This document shows positions 55,093 to 63,155 of a stretch of DNA of 64,000 bases, in pieces. Source of the DNA: Haliea sp. (GTDB lineage: Bacteria; Pseudomonadota; Gammaproteobacteria; Pseudomonadales; Halieaceae); contig JAHEBM010000010.1 in NCBI GenBank assembly GCA_024642245.1, positions 1-64,000 of the forward strand. The letters are read 5' to 3'. The translations under genes and the position numbers were made by a program. The stretch's first letter is position 1. Each line of letters opens with the position of its first letter. The notes beneath the pieces were generated by a model, which was not told the DNA's origin, ran no database searches, and was given only the letters and a program-made list of their open reading frames with translations.

Positions 55093-55851
55093 ATGGGCTT
55101 GCTTGAGAACAAGGTTGGTATTGTTACCGGCGCGGGCCAGGGCATCGGCCGGGCCATCGCCCAGTCCTATGCGCGCGAGGGCGCTCGCGTGGTGGTGGCG
55201 GATTTCAACGAGGAGATGGGCAATGAAACGGTTCGCCTTATCGAGGCCGCCGGCGGTGTCGCGGCTTTCAGCTTCGGGGATGTCAGCAAGGAGGAGTCGG
55301 TAAAGGCCATGGTGGATTTCGCCATCGCCACCTATGGCCGCCTCGACATCGCCTGCAACAGTGCCGCGTTGAGTCGTGGCGCGGGGCCGATACACGAGTA
55401 CGAGCGCAGCGTGTTCGACCAGACTATCGAGATGTGCCTGACCAACACCTGGTTGTGCATGAAATACGAAATCGCCGCCATGCTGAAAAGCGGTGGTGGC
55501 GCCATCGTCAATATCTCCTCCAACTCCTCCCTGCGGGGGCAGGCCTACAACACCGCCTACGCCGCTGCCAAGGGCGGCGTCAACATTCTCACCAAGAGTT
55601 CCGCCGCGGAGTACGGCGCCCAGGGTATTCGTATCAACGCCGTATCGCCCGGCGTGATTCGCACACCCGGGGTGGAAAAATACTTCGAGGAACAGCCAAA
55701 AATCGCGGAGGGACTGAAAAAGGCCGCCGTGATGAATCGCCTGGGGGAGCCGGAGGAAATCGCCGAGGCGGTGACATTCCTGTCGAGTGACCGGGCCTCT
55801 TTTATTACGGGTCAGCTGCTGTCTGTAGACGGTGGTGGCGCGGTCAGGTAA
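55093..55851 (+). CDS. Short-chain dehydrogenase/reductase
   Basis: The 252-residue classical SDR has VTGAGQGIGRAIA, a catalytic Ser in VNISSNSS, the YAAAK pair, NAVSPGVIRTPG and a C-terminal SVDGGGAV. A clear AAGGAG precedes the ATG. It lies 36 bases after the membrane-protein gene and is followed by a terminator. It is probably NAD(P)-linked oxidation or reduction of a secondary alcohol or ketone; substrate unknown. Confidence 0.92.
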   Translation: MGLLENKVGIVTGAGQGIGRAIAQSYAREGARVVVADFNEEMGNETVRLIEAAGGVAAFSFGDVSKEESVKAMVDFAIATYGRLDIACNSAALSRGAGPIHEYERSVFDQTIEMCLTNTWLCMKYEIAAMLKSGGGAIVNISSNSSLRGQAYNTAYAAAKGGVNILTKSSAAEYGAQGIRINAVSPGVIRTPGVEKYFEEQPKIAEGLKKAAVMNRLGEPEEIAEAVTFLSSDRASFITGQLLSVDGGGAVR

Positions 55852-55857
55852 AAGCTC

Positions 55858-55891
55858 CGGCGGGCCCGGGCCCGCCGCTTCGCCTTTTTTT
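55858..55891 (+). terminator. Rho-independent-like terminator after the SDR gene
   Basis: A gapless 20-bp GC palindrome (55858-55877; arms CGGCGGGCCC / GGGCCCGCCG) is followed seven bases later by seven T residues. It lies between the SDR gene and the convergent LLM oxidoreductase gene. Confidence 0.6.
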
Positions 55892-55902
55892 CACCAGCGC
55901 AT

Positions 55903-56772
55903 TTACCAGCGGGAAATAATCCCGTCGGCAAACTGCTCTATCTTCGCGAGTTTCTGCGCCCTGTCCAGCGACGGGTCATAGGGATTCCAGGGTGTAACGC
56001 AGATATCCGTCACCCCCAGTTCTGCCATGCGCCGGAAATCGTCCAGTTTGCGGGCATGCATATCAAAGGCGTGAATTTCGAAATCGTCCCGCGTATGGGT
56101 GCCGGAATCCCGGCGCAGCTCATCCAGCTTGCCGATCATTGCCTTCAGGGAATCGTAGTCACTGTTGGCGGAAATCCAGCCGTCGCCGACCTGCGCGGCA
56201 CGCCGCAGGGCGGGCACTGCATGACCGCCCACCAGGATCGGAAGCCCCGCCGTCGGCGCAGGCGACAACTTCACCCTGCCTATATCGTAATACTGCGAGT
56301 GAAACTCAAAATAATCGCCTGACATGGCGCCACGGATGATCTCGATACACTCATCCATGCGCTTGCCCCGCTCCTCGAAAGGAATCCCGTTAAAGGTAAA
56401 ATCCTCCTTCCAGGGGCTGAGGCCCGCGCCCAGGGACACCCGGTTGCCACTTATCACCGCCAGCGAGGACAGCGCCTTTGCCAGCACCAGGGGCTGACGC
56501 ACCGGCACCTTCATCACTGCCGGGTAAAAACGCAAGGTGCGGGTGACGCCCGCCATGGTGGCCATGGCGACAATGGGGTCCAGCACCGGCACACCATCGA
56601 GTGCCTCCCGCACTGCCTCGGTGCTGAGGTAGGGGTAATCGGACTCGGTCACCTCGGGATAAAACAGGCTGTCGGGAATGGCCAGGGAGGTCCAGCCGGT
56701 GGCTTCCGCCGTGCGGGCCACGTCAGGGTAATCCTCTATACCGCCCAGGCCGGTCATCAGGGTAAATCGCAT
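55903..56772 (-). CDS. LLM-class (F420-type) oxidoreductase
   Basis: The 289-residue TIM-barrel protein belongs to the luciferase-like monooxygenase superfamily, TIGR03619-like group: IVAMATMAGVTRTLRFYPAVMKVPVRQPLVLAKALSSLAVISGNRVSLGAG and GLPILVGGHAVPALRRAAQVGDGW. Such enzymes use F420 or FMN. Whether this bacterium makes F420 cannot be told from the window. It lies 82 bases downstream of the alpha/beta hydrolase gene on the same strand. Confidence 0.87.
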   Translation of the reverse strand: MRFTLMTGLGGIEDYPDVARTAEATGWTSLAIPDSLFYPEVTESDYPYLSTEAVREALDGVPVLDPIVAMATMAGVTRTLRFYPAVMKVPVRQPLVLAKALSSLAVISGNRVSLGAGLSPWKEDFTFNGIPFEERGKRMDECIEIIRGAMSGDYFEFHSQYYDIGRVKLSPAPTAGLPILVGGHAVPALRRAAQVGDGWISANSDYDSLKAMIGKLDELRRDSGTHTRDDFEIHAFDMHARKLDDFRRMAELGVTDICVTPWNPYDPSLDRAQKLAKIEQFADGIISRW

Positions 56773-56854
56773 AGGTCGATCCTCGTTGTCTGGCCCACCA
56801 GCTTAAAGATCCTGGGCCGCAAGCCAAGGACCTAAACAAGCATTTCCGTTAGCA

Positions 56855-57754
56855 TTAGCTGCCAGCTGTCGACCAGCGCTCCTGCACTGCTTCGCGAATC
56901 ACGCGCGCCACCAGCTCCGGGGCCTCCATGGGGATAAAGTGCGACAGGTCGGGCAGGTAGAGTTCCCTGGCCTGTGGCAGTGCCTCCGCCAGGCCGGGCC
57001 AGGTGGGCGAGGCGGCGAAATTGAATGGATTTTCCAGGTCCTGCGGCGCACGCAGCAGGGTGATGGGAAGGTCGAGCCGGGGCAGCAGGTCAAATATTTG
57101 CTCGTTGCCCTTCTGGCTAAGGTAAATAGATGCCTCGTGCAAGGGGTCACAGGCCAGTTGCAGCGCCGTTTCCCGGGGCACTGCCCGCAGCGCATATTCG
57201 CAATAATCCCGCAGCACCTGGTCGTCCCACTTGTCGAAGGGCGCCCGGTGCTTGAAACGCTGGTACATCTGGGCGGAGTCGCGCCACTGGTTCTTGCGCC
57301 GGCTCACCGGATTGTCCGCCGGGCTGACCGCTTCTGCGGAAGCAAGGTGCTCGAGGTAGTACTGTTTGCTGAATATCACCGGATCGATCAGCACCAGTTG
57401 CTTGAACCGTTCACGCTGCCTCGCCCCGGCATAGGCGGCCAGGTAGCCACCCATGGAATGACCCACCCCGACCACCCGGTGCAGGTCGAGCTCCACCAGC
57501 AAAGCCTCTATATCCCTGGCCATCAACAGCCAGTTTACTTCGCCATGGCGATCGCTGCCGCCGTGGAAGCGGGTATCCACGGCGTAGATATGCATACCCT
57601 CCAGCAGGCGCGCGATGCTGTCCCAGCAGCGACTGTGGAAGCCGGTGGCATGCAGCAGCAGCACAGGGTCGCCGTCACCGGCCCACTCGGTGACCTGCAG
57701 GGTCACGCCGGATAGCTCCACCGGGTAGGTTCTGGGCCGGGTTGTCGAGGTCAC
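56855..57754 (-). CDS. Alpha/beta hydrolase
   Basis: The 299-residue hydrolase has LLHATGFHSRCWD, the nucleophile elbow VGHSMGGYLAAY with Ser, and the catalytic His in DLSHFIPMEAPELVA. It is a serine hydrolase of the esterase or C-C-bond-hydrolase kind. It is divergent from the CitE-like gene and lies upstream of the LLM oxidoreductase. Substrate unknown. Confidence 0.9.
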   Translation of the reverse strand: MTSTTRPRTYPVELSGVTLQVTEWAGDGDPVLLLHATGFHSRCWDSIARLLEGMHIYAVDTRFHGGSDRHGEVNWLLMARDIEALLVELDLHRVVGVGHSMGGYLAAYAGARQRERFKQLVLIDPVIFSKQYYLEHLASAEAVSPADNPVSRRKNQWRDSAQMYQRFKHRAPFDKWDDQVLRDYCEYALRAVPRETALQLACDPLHEASIYLSQKGNEQIFDLLPRLDLPITLLRAPQDLENPFNFAASPTWPGLAEALPQARELYLPDLSHFIPMEAPELVARVIREAVQERWSTAGS

Positions 57755-57963
57755 TGCATCACTCCCTGGAGGCCAAGGGATTGGCCTGAGTTTTTACCTG
57801 GCGGCGATGCTAACAGGACAGTACACCGGCTGTCGCCACCAAGGTAGAATATGCGGCTGTGATACGCCCCCAGATCGATTCCGGGGATTTCCATAACGCG
57901 CGAGACTGACCACGGCGCCCGCGCCGCTCGCAGATTGCCCCGACCCTACAGGACACCTATCTT

Positions 57964-58848
57964 ATGACTACCTCCCCCGTTTTTCGCCCGCGCCGAACCT
58001 GCCTGTACATGCCCGGCGCCAACCCCCGCGCGCTGGAAAAGGCCAAGTCCCTGCCGGCAGATGTGCTGATACTTGACCTGGAAGACGCTGTGGCGCCCGA
58101 CGCCAAGGCTGAAGCCAGGCAGGTTATTCTCGACGCGGTCAGCGCCCGGGCCTACGGCGCCCGCGAGGTGATCATTCGTATCAACGGGCTGGACACGCCC
58201 TGGGGCCATGACGATATCAAGATGGTGGCTGCCGCGGCGCCGGACGGCATCCTGGTGCCCAAGGTCATGACCGCAGAAGAGGTCCTGGAGCTGGATCGCA
58301 CACTGTCCCAGGCCGGAGCCGCGCCGGACCTGGGCCTGTGGGTCATGATAGAAATGCCTCTGGCCATCCTGAACATCCAGGACATTGCCGCAGCCTCCCG
58401 CGAAACCCGACTCTCGGGTTTTGTCATGGGCACCAATGACCTGGCCAAGGAGTATAACTCCATCGCAACGGCAGATCGCCTTGCCTTCCAGGTTCCCCTG
58501 GCCCTGGCCCTGGCAGCCGCGCGCGCTTACGGCCTGCTGGCCATTGATGGCGTATACAACGATTTCAAGAACGAGGAAGGCCTGGTGGCAGAATGCGAAC
58601 AGGGTCGGATCATGGGGTTCGACGGAAAGACCCTGATCCACCCCGCCCAACTGGAAGCGGCCAACCGGGTTTTCTCCCCCGACCCCGGCGACGTCGCCCA
58701 GGCCGAGGCGGTGATCGAGGCCTTCACGCAGCCGGAAAACCAGGGCAAGGGCGTAATCAAGGTGAACGGCAAGATGGTTGAGATACTCCACCTGGAACAG
58801 GCAAAACGGCTGGTTGCCATTAACAGCGCCATTGCCGCCATGAGCTGA
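57964..58848 (+). CDS. HpcH/HpaI aldolase / citrate lyase beta-like (CoA-ester lyase)
   Basis: The 294-residue barrel has LYMPGANPRALEKAKSLPAD, LDLEDAVAPDAK, VMIEMPLAILNI (metal-binding Glu) and GKTLIHPAQLEAAN. It belongs to the CitE-like group that cleaves or forms C-C bonds in malyl-CoA, citramalyl-CoA or beta-methylmalyl-CoA. A weak AGGA lies about 10 bases before the ATG. The next gene starts 3 bases after its stop. Confidence 0.9.
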   Translation: MTTSPVFRPRRTCLYMPGANPRALEKAKSLPADVLILDLEDAVAPDAKAEARQVILDAVSARAYGAREVIIRINGLDTPWGHDDIKMVAAAAPDGILVPKVMTAEEVLELDRTLSQAGAAPDLGLWVMIEMPLAILNIQDIAAASRETRLSGFVMGTNDLAKEYNSIATADRLAFQVPLALALAAARAYGLLAIDGVYNDFKNEEGLVAECEQGRIMGFDGKTLIHPAQLEAANRVFSPDPGDVAQAEAVIEAFTQPENQGKGVIKVNGKMVEILHLEQAKRLVAINSAIAAMS

Positions 58849-58851
58849 TCT

Positions 58852-59892
58852 GTGCGCCTCAAGAATATCGCCCACAACCTGATTCTCCCGCGCGTTCACC
58901 GGGGCAGGTTTGCCAATCACCAGAAGGTGTCCCAGTTTGAGCTGAACAGGCTGGGGGACAGCCTGTCGCGTCGCTTTGAAAGAAGGCCCGGTGACGCGGC
59001 CCCGCGCAAACCCGTGCCGGTGGAGAGGATGACCCGCAAATCCCTGCTCGCGGCCCCCGATAACAGCGTTTATCGCCTGGGCCACTCAAGCATGCTGATG
59101 AAACTGGGGGGCGAGTTCTGGCTGACCGACCCGGTCTTTTGCGAACGGGCTTTCCCCGTCCAGTGGGCGGGCCCCAGGCGATTTCACAAGCCGCCCATTG
59201 CCCTGGCCAACCTGCCCCCGATCAAGGGCGTGCTGCTGTCCCACGATCACTACGACCATCTGGATAAATCGGCCATCGCGCAGTTGGCGGATAAGACCGA
59301 GTATTTCCTGACCCCGCTGGGTGTCGGCGACCTGCTGCAGGAGTGGGGTGTCGACGCCGGGAAAATTCACCAGTTCGACTGGTGGCAGTCCGGAACCGTG
59401 GACGGCGTCGAGTGCGTGGCCACCCCGGCCCAACATTTTTCCGGCAGGGGCGCGCGGGACAGCAACAAAAGATTGTGGTGCTCCTGGACAATACTAACCG
59501 ACGAGTTTCGTATTTTTTTCAGCGGCGACAGCGGCTATTTTGCCGGTTTCAGGGAAATCGGTGAACAGTACGGCCCCTTCGACCTGACCTGCATCGAGAC
59601 CGGGGCCTACGACAAGAACTGGGTCGACATCCACATGCTGCCGGAGCAATCCCTGCAGGCGCACCTCGATCTCAGGGGCAAGTGCATGATGCCCATTCAC
59701 AACGGCACCTTCGACCTGTCAATCCATCCCTGGTATGAGCCGTTCGAACGGGTGTACGCCGCGGCAAAAACACACGGTGTTCACCTTGCCACCCCGCGCA
59801 TGGGCCAGGCCGTGTCCCTGGCGAAACCTCCCGGCGTGAATTTCTGGTGGCGGGACCTGCTGGAAAACAACCTGGTCGGGCACCTGACCTAG
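58852..59892 (+). CDS. MBL-fold metallohydrolase (NAPE-PLD/UlaG-like)
   Basis: The 346-residue protein has the zinc motif LLSHDHYDHLD near residue 127, AQHFSGRG, FSGDSGYF and MPIHNGTFDLS. This resembles the RomA/NAPE-PLD-like phosphodiesterase group. It starts with GTG 3 bases after the CitE-like gene and lacks a clear ribosome site, so translation is probably coupled. Likely a lactonase or phosphodiesterase; substrate unknown. Confidence 0.88.
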   Translation: MRLKNIAHNLILPRVHRGRFANHQKVSQFELNRLGDSLSRRFERRPGDAAPRKPVPVERMTRKSLLAAPDNSVYRLGHSSMLMKLGGEFWLTDPVFCERAFPVQWAGPRRFHKPPIALANLPPIKGVLLSHDHYDHLDKSAIAQLADKTEYFLTPLGVGDLLQEWGVDAGKIHQFDWWQSGTVDGVECVATPAQHFSGRGARDSNKRLWCSWTILTDEFRIFFSGDSGYFAGFREIGEQYGPFDLTCIETGAYDKNWVDIHMLPEQSLQAHLDLRGKCMMPIHNGTFDLSIHPWYEPFERVYAAAKTHGVHLATPRMGQAVSLAKPPGVNFWWRDLLENNLVGHLT

Positions 59893-59985
59893 ACTGGTTT
59901 CGAAGGACGGTATGGACCTGTTCATCGCAGCAGAACACACGTCCCGTAACCACTAGAGCTAGCGGATTGACCCGCTGGCAAGGGC

Positions 59986-60014
59986 TTGTCGACTACTTTT
60001 TGTTCAATTATGAT
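59986..60014 (+). promoter_or_regulatory. Promoter of the OmpA-family gene
   Basis: TTGTCG (59986-59991) and TATGAT (60009-60014) are exactly 17 bases apart, in an AT-rich patch. They predict a 5' leader of about 100 bases in front of the ATG at 60119. Confidence 0.65.
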
Positions 60015-60118
60015 TACGCAGTTTTTGTTGGAGCAAGTGTCGATGAACGGCACCACGGCCAACGGAACCGGACGGTTTTGCGAAGGATCCAGTAATAACT
60101 CAACCAAGGAGAGACACA

Positions 60119-61201
60119 ATGACGATTTTCAAAAGGGCGGCGCTGGCTGCCGTACTGGTTCCGGCCGTTATGGCAGGTGCAGCACAGGCTGCCCAGCCGG
60201 GATTTTTTATCGGCGGCAGCCTCGGACAGACCACAATCGACCAGGACGCCGGCGACCTGGGCTATTCGGGGAACAACACGTTTAAAATAGATGCCGATGA
60301 TACCGCATGGAAGACCTACCTCGGCTACAACTTTTCTAACTGGCTGGGTATCGAAGGCGGCTACGTCGATTTCGGCAGCTTTTCCAAGACGATCCGCAAC
60401 GATACGGTTCGTGTGGATCCCACCGGCTGGGATGCGTTCCTGGTTGCCAACCTACCGGTCGGCCCGGTTGACCTGTTCGCCAAGGTCGGCGGGATAAGCC
60501 TCAAAACATCGGTTGACACTCAGACATTCGGTTCTGACGACAACAGCGACGGCCAACTTGCCTACGGCGTCGGCGCCGCTTACAACGTCGGTCACTTTGC
60601 CTTTCGCGTGGAGGCCGAAGGCTTCGACAATAACGAAGTGGACGACTTTTATGTCCTTTCCGCCGGCGTGACCTATAGCTTCGGCGCCGACAAGCCGGCA
60701 CCGGCGGTTGTGGCTGCCGCCCCTGCGGTCGTGGCCGAACCGGCCAGCTGCGCCGATGCCGACTCGGACGGCGTTTGCGACACTGACGACCAGTGTCCCA
60801 ACACCCCACAAGGTACGGCCGTCGGCTCAGAGGGCTGTAGCTGCCATTACACGCTGCAGCTCGAGTTTGCCTTTGACTCTGCGACCCTGAGCGCCAGCGA
60901 CATGGCTCAGCTCGATGAGCTGGTGCCTGTGCTGAAAAACCCCAAGGTCAACTTCATTGGCGGCGAGATCGATGGCTATACCGACAGTGTCGGTAGTGAA
61001 GACTACAACCTGGGGCTGTCCAAGCGCCGCGCGCAATCTGTGGCAGATTACCTCGAGTCCCACGGCGTGAGCCTGACGGGTCGCTTTGCGACCAGTGGGT
61101 ATGGCGAGGCGGACCCGGTGGCTGACAACAGCACCGCAGAGGGTCGCGCACAGAACCGCCGCGTGGTAGTGCGTCGCACGGATTGCAAGAACGCCCACTA
61201 A
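60119..61201 (+). CDS. OmpA-family outer-membrane protein
   Basis: The 360-residue protein has a signal peptide (cleavage near AQAAQP), an eight-strand barrel of about 190 residues, an Ala/Pro linker, one thrombospondin type-3-like calcium repeat (DADSDGVCDTDDQCPNTPQG) and an OmpA C-terminal peptidoglycan-binding domain (LEFAFDSATL; DGYTDSVGSEDYNLGLSKRRAQSVADYL; NRRVVV). It tethers the outer membrane to peptidoglycan. AAGGAG fixes the start, and a strong terminator follows. Confidence 0.95.
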   Translation: MTIFKRAALAAVLVPAVMAGAAQAAQPGFFIGGSLGQTTIDQDAGDLGYSGNNTFKIDADDTAWKTYLGYNFSNWLGIEGGYVDFGSFSKTIRNDTVRVDPTGWDAFLVANLPVGPVDLFAKVGGISLKTSVDTQTFGSDDNSDGQLAYGVGAAYNVGHFAFRVEAEGFDNNEVDDFYVLSAGVTYSFGADKPAPAVVAAAPAVVAEPASCADADSDGVCDTDDQCPNTPQGTAVGSEGCSCHYTLQLEFAFDSATLSASDMAQLDELVPVLKNPKVNFIGGEIDGYTDSVGSEDYNLGLSKRRAQSVADYLESHGVSLTGRFATSGYGEADPVADNSTAEGRAQNRRVVVRRTDCKNAH

Positions 61202-61227
61202 GAACGGGTACTTCGGAGCAAGCCACG

Positions 61228-61257
61228 GCCCGCGAGAGGAATCTCGCGGGCTTTTTT
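61228..61257 (+). terminator. Rho-independent terminator of the OmpA-family gene
   Basis: A perfect 10-bp GC-rich stem (GCCCGCGAGA-ggaa-TCTCGCGGGC) is followed directly by six T residues. Confidence 0.93.
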
Positions 61258-61320
61258 GTGCCTCAGCCCAAACCCTGCAAGGCAAGCCAACCGGCTGGCA
61301 CAGGCGGACTCCCGGCGGGG

Positions 61321-61995
61321 CTAGTCTGGCTGCACCTTTCGGGCCAACGCGATAGCTGACGGAAAGGTATTCTGGCTGATTTCCTCATGGTGCAGAAGCT
61401 CAAAACCGGCGGCGGGTAACGCCGCTTCCAGTTGAACCGGACGACAGTTGGTCAGCAGCCCAGGCGCGAAACGGGCAAGCCAGTACCAGATCCGATTAAT
61501 CTTTTTTTCGCCGGAAGAAAAGTTCGCAATGGCGAGTTTGCCACCCGGCTTCAGCACCCGGTTGAACTCCTGCAACAGCAGTGGAAAGTCCTCCAGCGGC
61601 AGCAGGTCCAGCATGTACGCGTTCACAAGGCAGTCAAAACTCCCGTCCTGGAACGGCAGCTGGTAGGCATCCGCTTCCTGTAGCCTGTAGGGCGTCACGA
61701 GACCGCTTTGCTCAATGCGTGCGCGCGCCCGCCGCAACATATCCGGCGACAGGTCGATACCCTCCAGATGCCCGGTGGGAATGAGTGCCGCTATTTTCTC
61801 GAACAAGCGTCCAGTACCAACAGCGACTTCAAGGACATGACTGCCGGGGGCGATCGCAAGCAACTCCAGCATTCGATCAGACGCTACCTGCTCTGTCAGT
61901 TTTCCCCACCAATCGTAAAACCAGGCTACACGCCGGTATTGCTTCCTTGTCTGCTGCGGTGAATAGTCACGCCGTAAAACCGGGTACTCGCCCAT
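61321..61995 (-). CDS. SAM-dependent class I methyltransferase (UbiE-like)
   Basis: The 224-residue protein has the SAM motif VLEVAVGTGRLFEKIA, the acidic strand GIDLSPDMLRRAR, and LNAYMLDLLP / FNRVLKPGGKLAIANFSS motifs. The substrate is not clear; UbiE-like sequences methylate quinones or small lipids. It stands alone, between the OmpA terminator and purU. Confidence 0.87.
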   Translation of the reverse strand: MGEYPVLRRDYSPQQTRKQYRRVAWFYDWWGKLTEQVASDRMLELLAIAPGSHVLEVAVGTGRLFEKIAALIPTGHLEGIDLSPDMLRRARARIEQSGLVTPYRLQEADAYQLPFQDGSFDCLVNAYMLDLLPLEDFPLLLQEFNRVLKPGGKLAIANFSSGEKKINRIWYWLARFAPGLLTNCRPVQLEAALPAAGFELLHHEEISQNTFPSAIALARKVQPD

Positions 61996-62138
61996 GCCTG
62001 TCGCCTCGCGTTACCTGAGAAATCACTGCACGAAATTCATGCTGCCCACTGCTGCATCTGCAGCGCCCCACGCTGACCCAGACCCCCACCCTGCACCGCG
62101 CCCCACCAGCTCGGGGCCTGTTACCGGGCAGGCGCAGC

Positions 62139-63011
62139 TCATGAGGCAAACACGACCGTCTTGTTACCGCGTACGATCACCCTGTCCTCGAGATGATAGC
62201 GCAGGCCACGGGACAGGACGGATTGCTCCACGTCTCGCCCCAGCCTGACCATGTCGTCCTTGTCGCAGCTGTGGCTCACCCGGATGACGTCCTGCTCGAT
62301 GATAGGTCCCTCGTCGAGGTCCTCGGTGACATAGTGGCAGGTGGCACCTATCAGTTTAACGCCACGCTCGTAGGCCCGCAGGTAGGGGTTGGCGCCAATA
62401 AACGAGGGCAGGAAGCTGTGGTGAATATTGATCAGCCGACCGGCATATTGCTGGCATAACTGCGGTGGAAGAATCTGCATATAACGCGCCAGTACAATAG
62501 TCTCCGCCCGGTGACGTTCGATGATCTCGGCCATGCGGTCAAAGGCCTGGGCCTTGTCATCCTTGCTTACCGGCACGTAATGAAAGGGGATACCGTGCCA
62601 CTCCACCATGCTGCGAAGGTTCTCATGGTTGGAAATGACGCAGGGAATCTGGCAGGGCATGTCGCCACTCTTCCAGCGGTGCAAGATATCCGCCAGGCAG
62701 TGGGAGGCATGGCTGGCCAGCAGCACCACACGTTGCAGCTCGCTGTTATCCCTCAGGCTCCAGGTCATCCCGTACTCTAGTGCCAGCGGGGAAAACTCCT
62801 CCCGGAACTGCTCGAGGCTGACAGTAAGCGACTTCGCAATGATGACATTGCGCATGAAAAACCAACCCTGCTCCACGTCTGTGTGGTGGTTTGACTCCAC
62901 CAGGGAACCACCCCGGTCCGCGACAAAGCGGGACACGCCGGCAACAATACCCACCTTGTCCGGACAGGACACCACCAGGGTATAGCCGGGTAACTTCTGC
63001 GCATTATTCAT
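62139..63011 (-). CDS. purU: Formyltetrahydrofolate deformylase PurU
   Basis: The 290-residue enzyme hydrolyses 10-formyl-THF to formate and THF. An N-terminal ACT domain (TLVVSCPDKVGIVAGVSRFVADRGGSLVE) is followed by the formyltransferase-like catalytic domain with NIHHSFLPSF and GATCHYVTEDLDEGPIIEQ (catalytic Asn/His/Asp). It makes formate for purine synthesis when oxygen is present. It is divergent from the TetR-type gene. Confidence 0.95.
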   Translation of the reverse strand: MNNAQKLPGYTLVVSCPDKVGIVAGVSRFVADRGGSLVESNHHTDVEQGWFFMRNVIIAKSLTVSLEQFREEFSPLALEYGMTWSLRDNSELQRVVLLASHASHCLADILHRWKSGDMPCQIPCVISNHENLRSMVEWHGIPFHYVPVSKDDKAQAFDRMAEIIERHRAETIVLARYMQILPPQLCQQYAGRLINIHHSFLPSFIGANPYLRAYERGVKLIGATCHYVTEDLDEGPIIEQDVIRVSHSCDKDDMVRLGRDVEQSVLSRGLRYHLEDRVIVRGNKTVVFAS

Positions 63012-63085
63012 TACTTACGATCCTTGCAGGATGGGAGGTCGAATGCCGGCAATTCTGACCTTCTGTTCAATTTTCTGTATGCGTA

Positions 63086-63091
63086 TATAAT
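63086..63091 (+). promoter_or_regulatory. Possible -10 box (TATAAT) in the purU/tetR divergent region
   Basis: TATAAT lies 64 bases before the TetR-type start at 63156. The region 17-18 bases upstream does not match a -35 well, so activity is uncertain. Confidence 0.35.
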
Positions 63092-63155
63092 GCCAGCTTG
63101 CGCCCGCCTTTCCAAGACCAGCGCACCGTGACAGCAGCTTAACAGGTCCCTCTGA

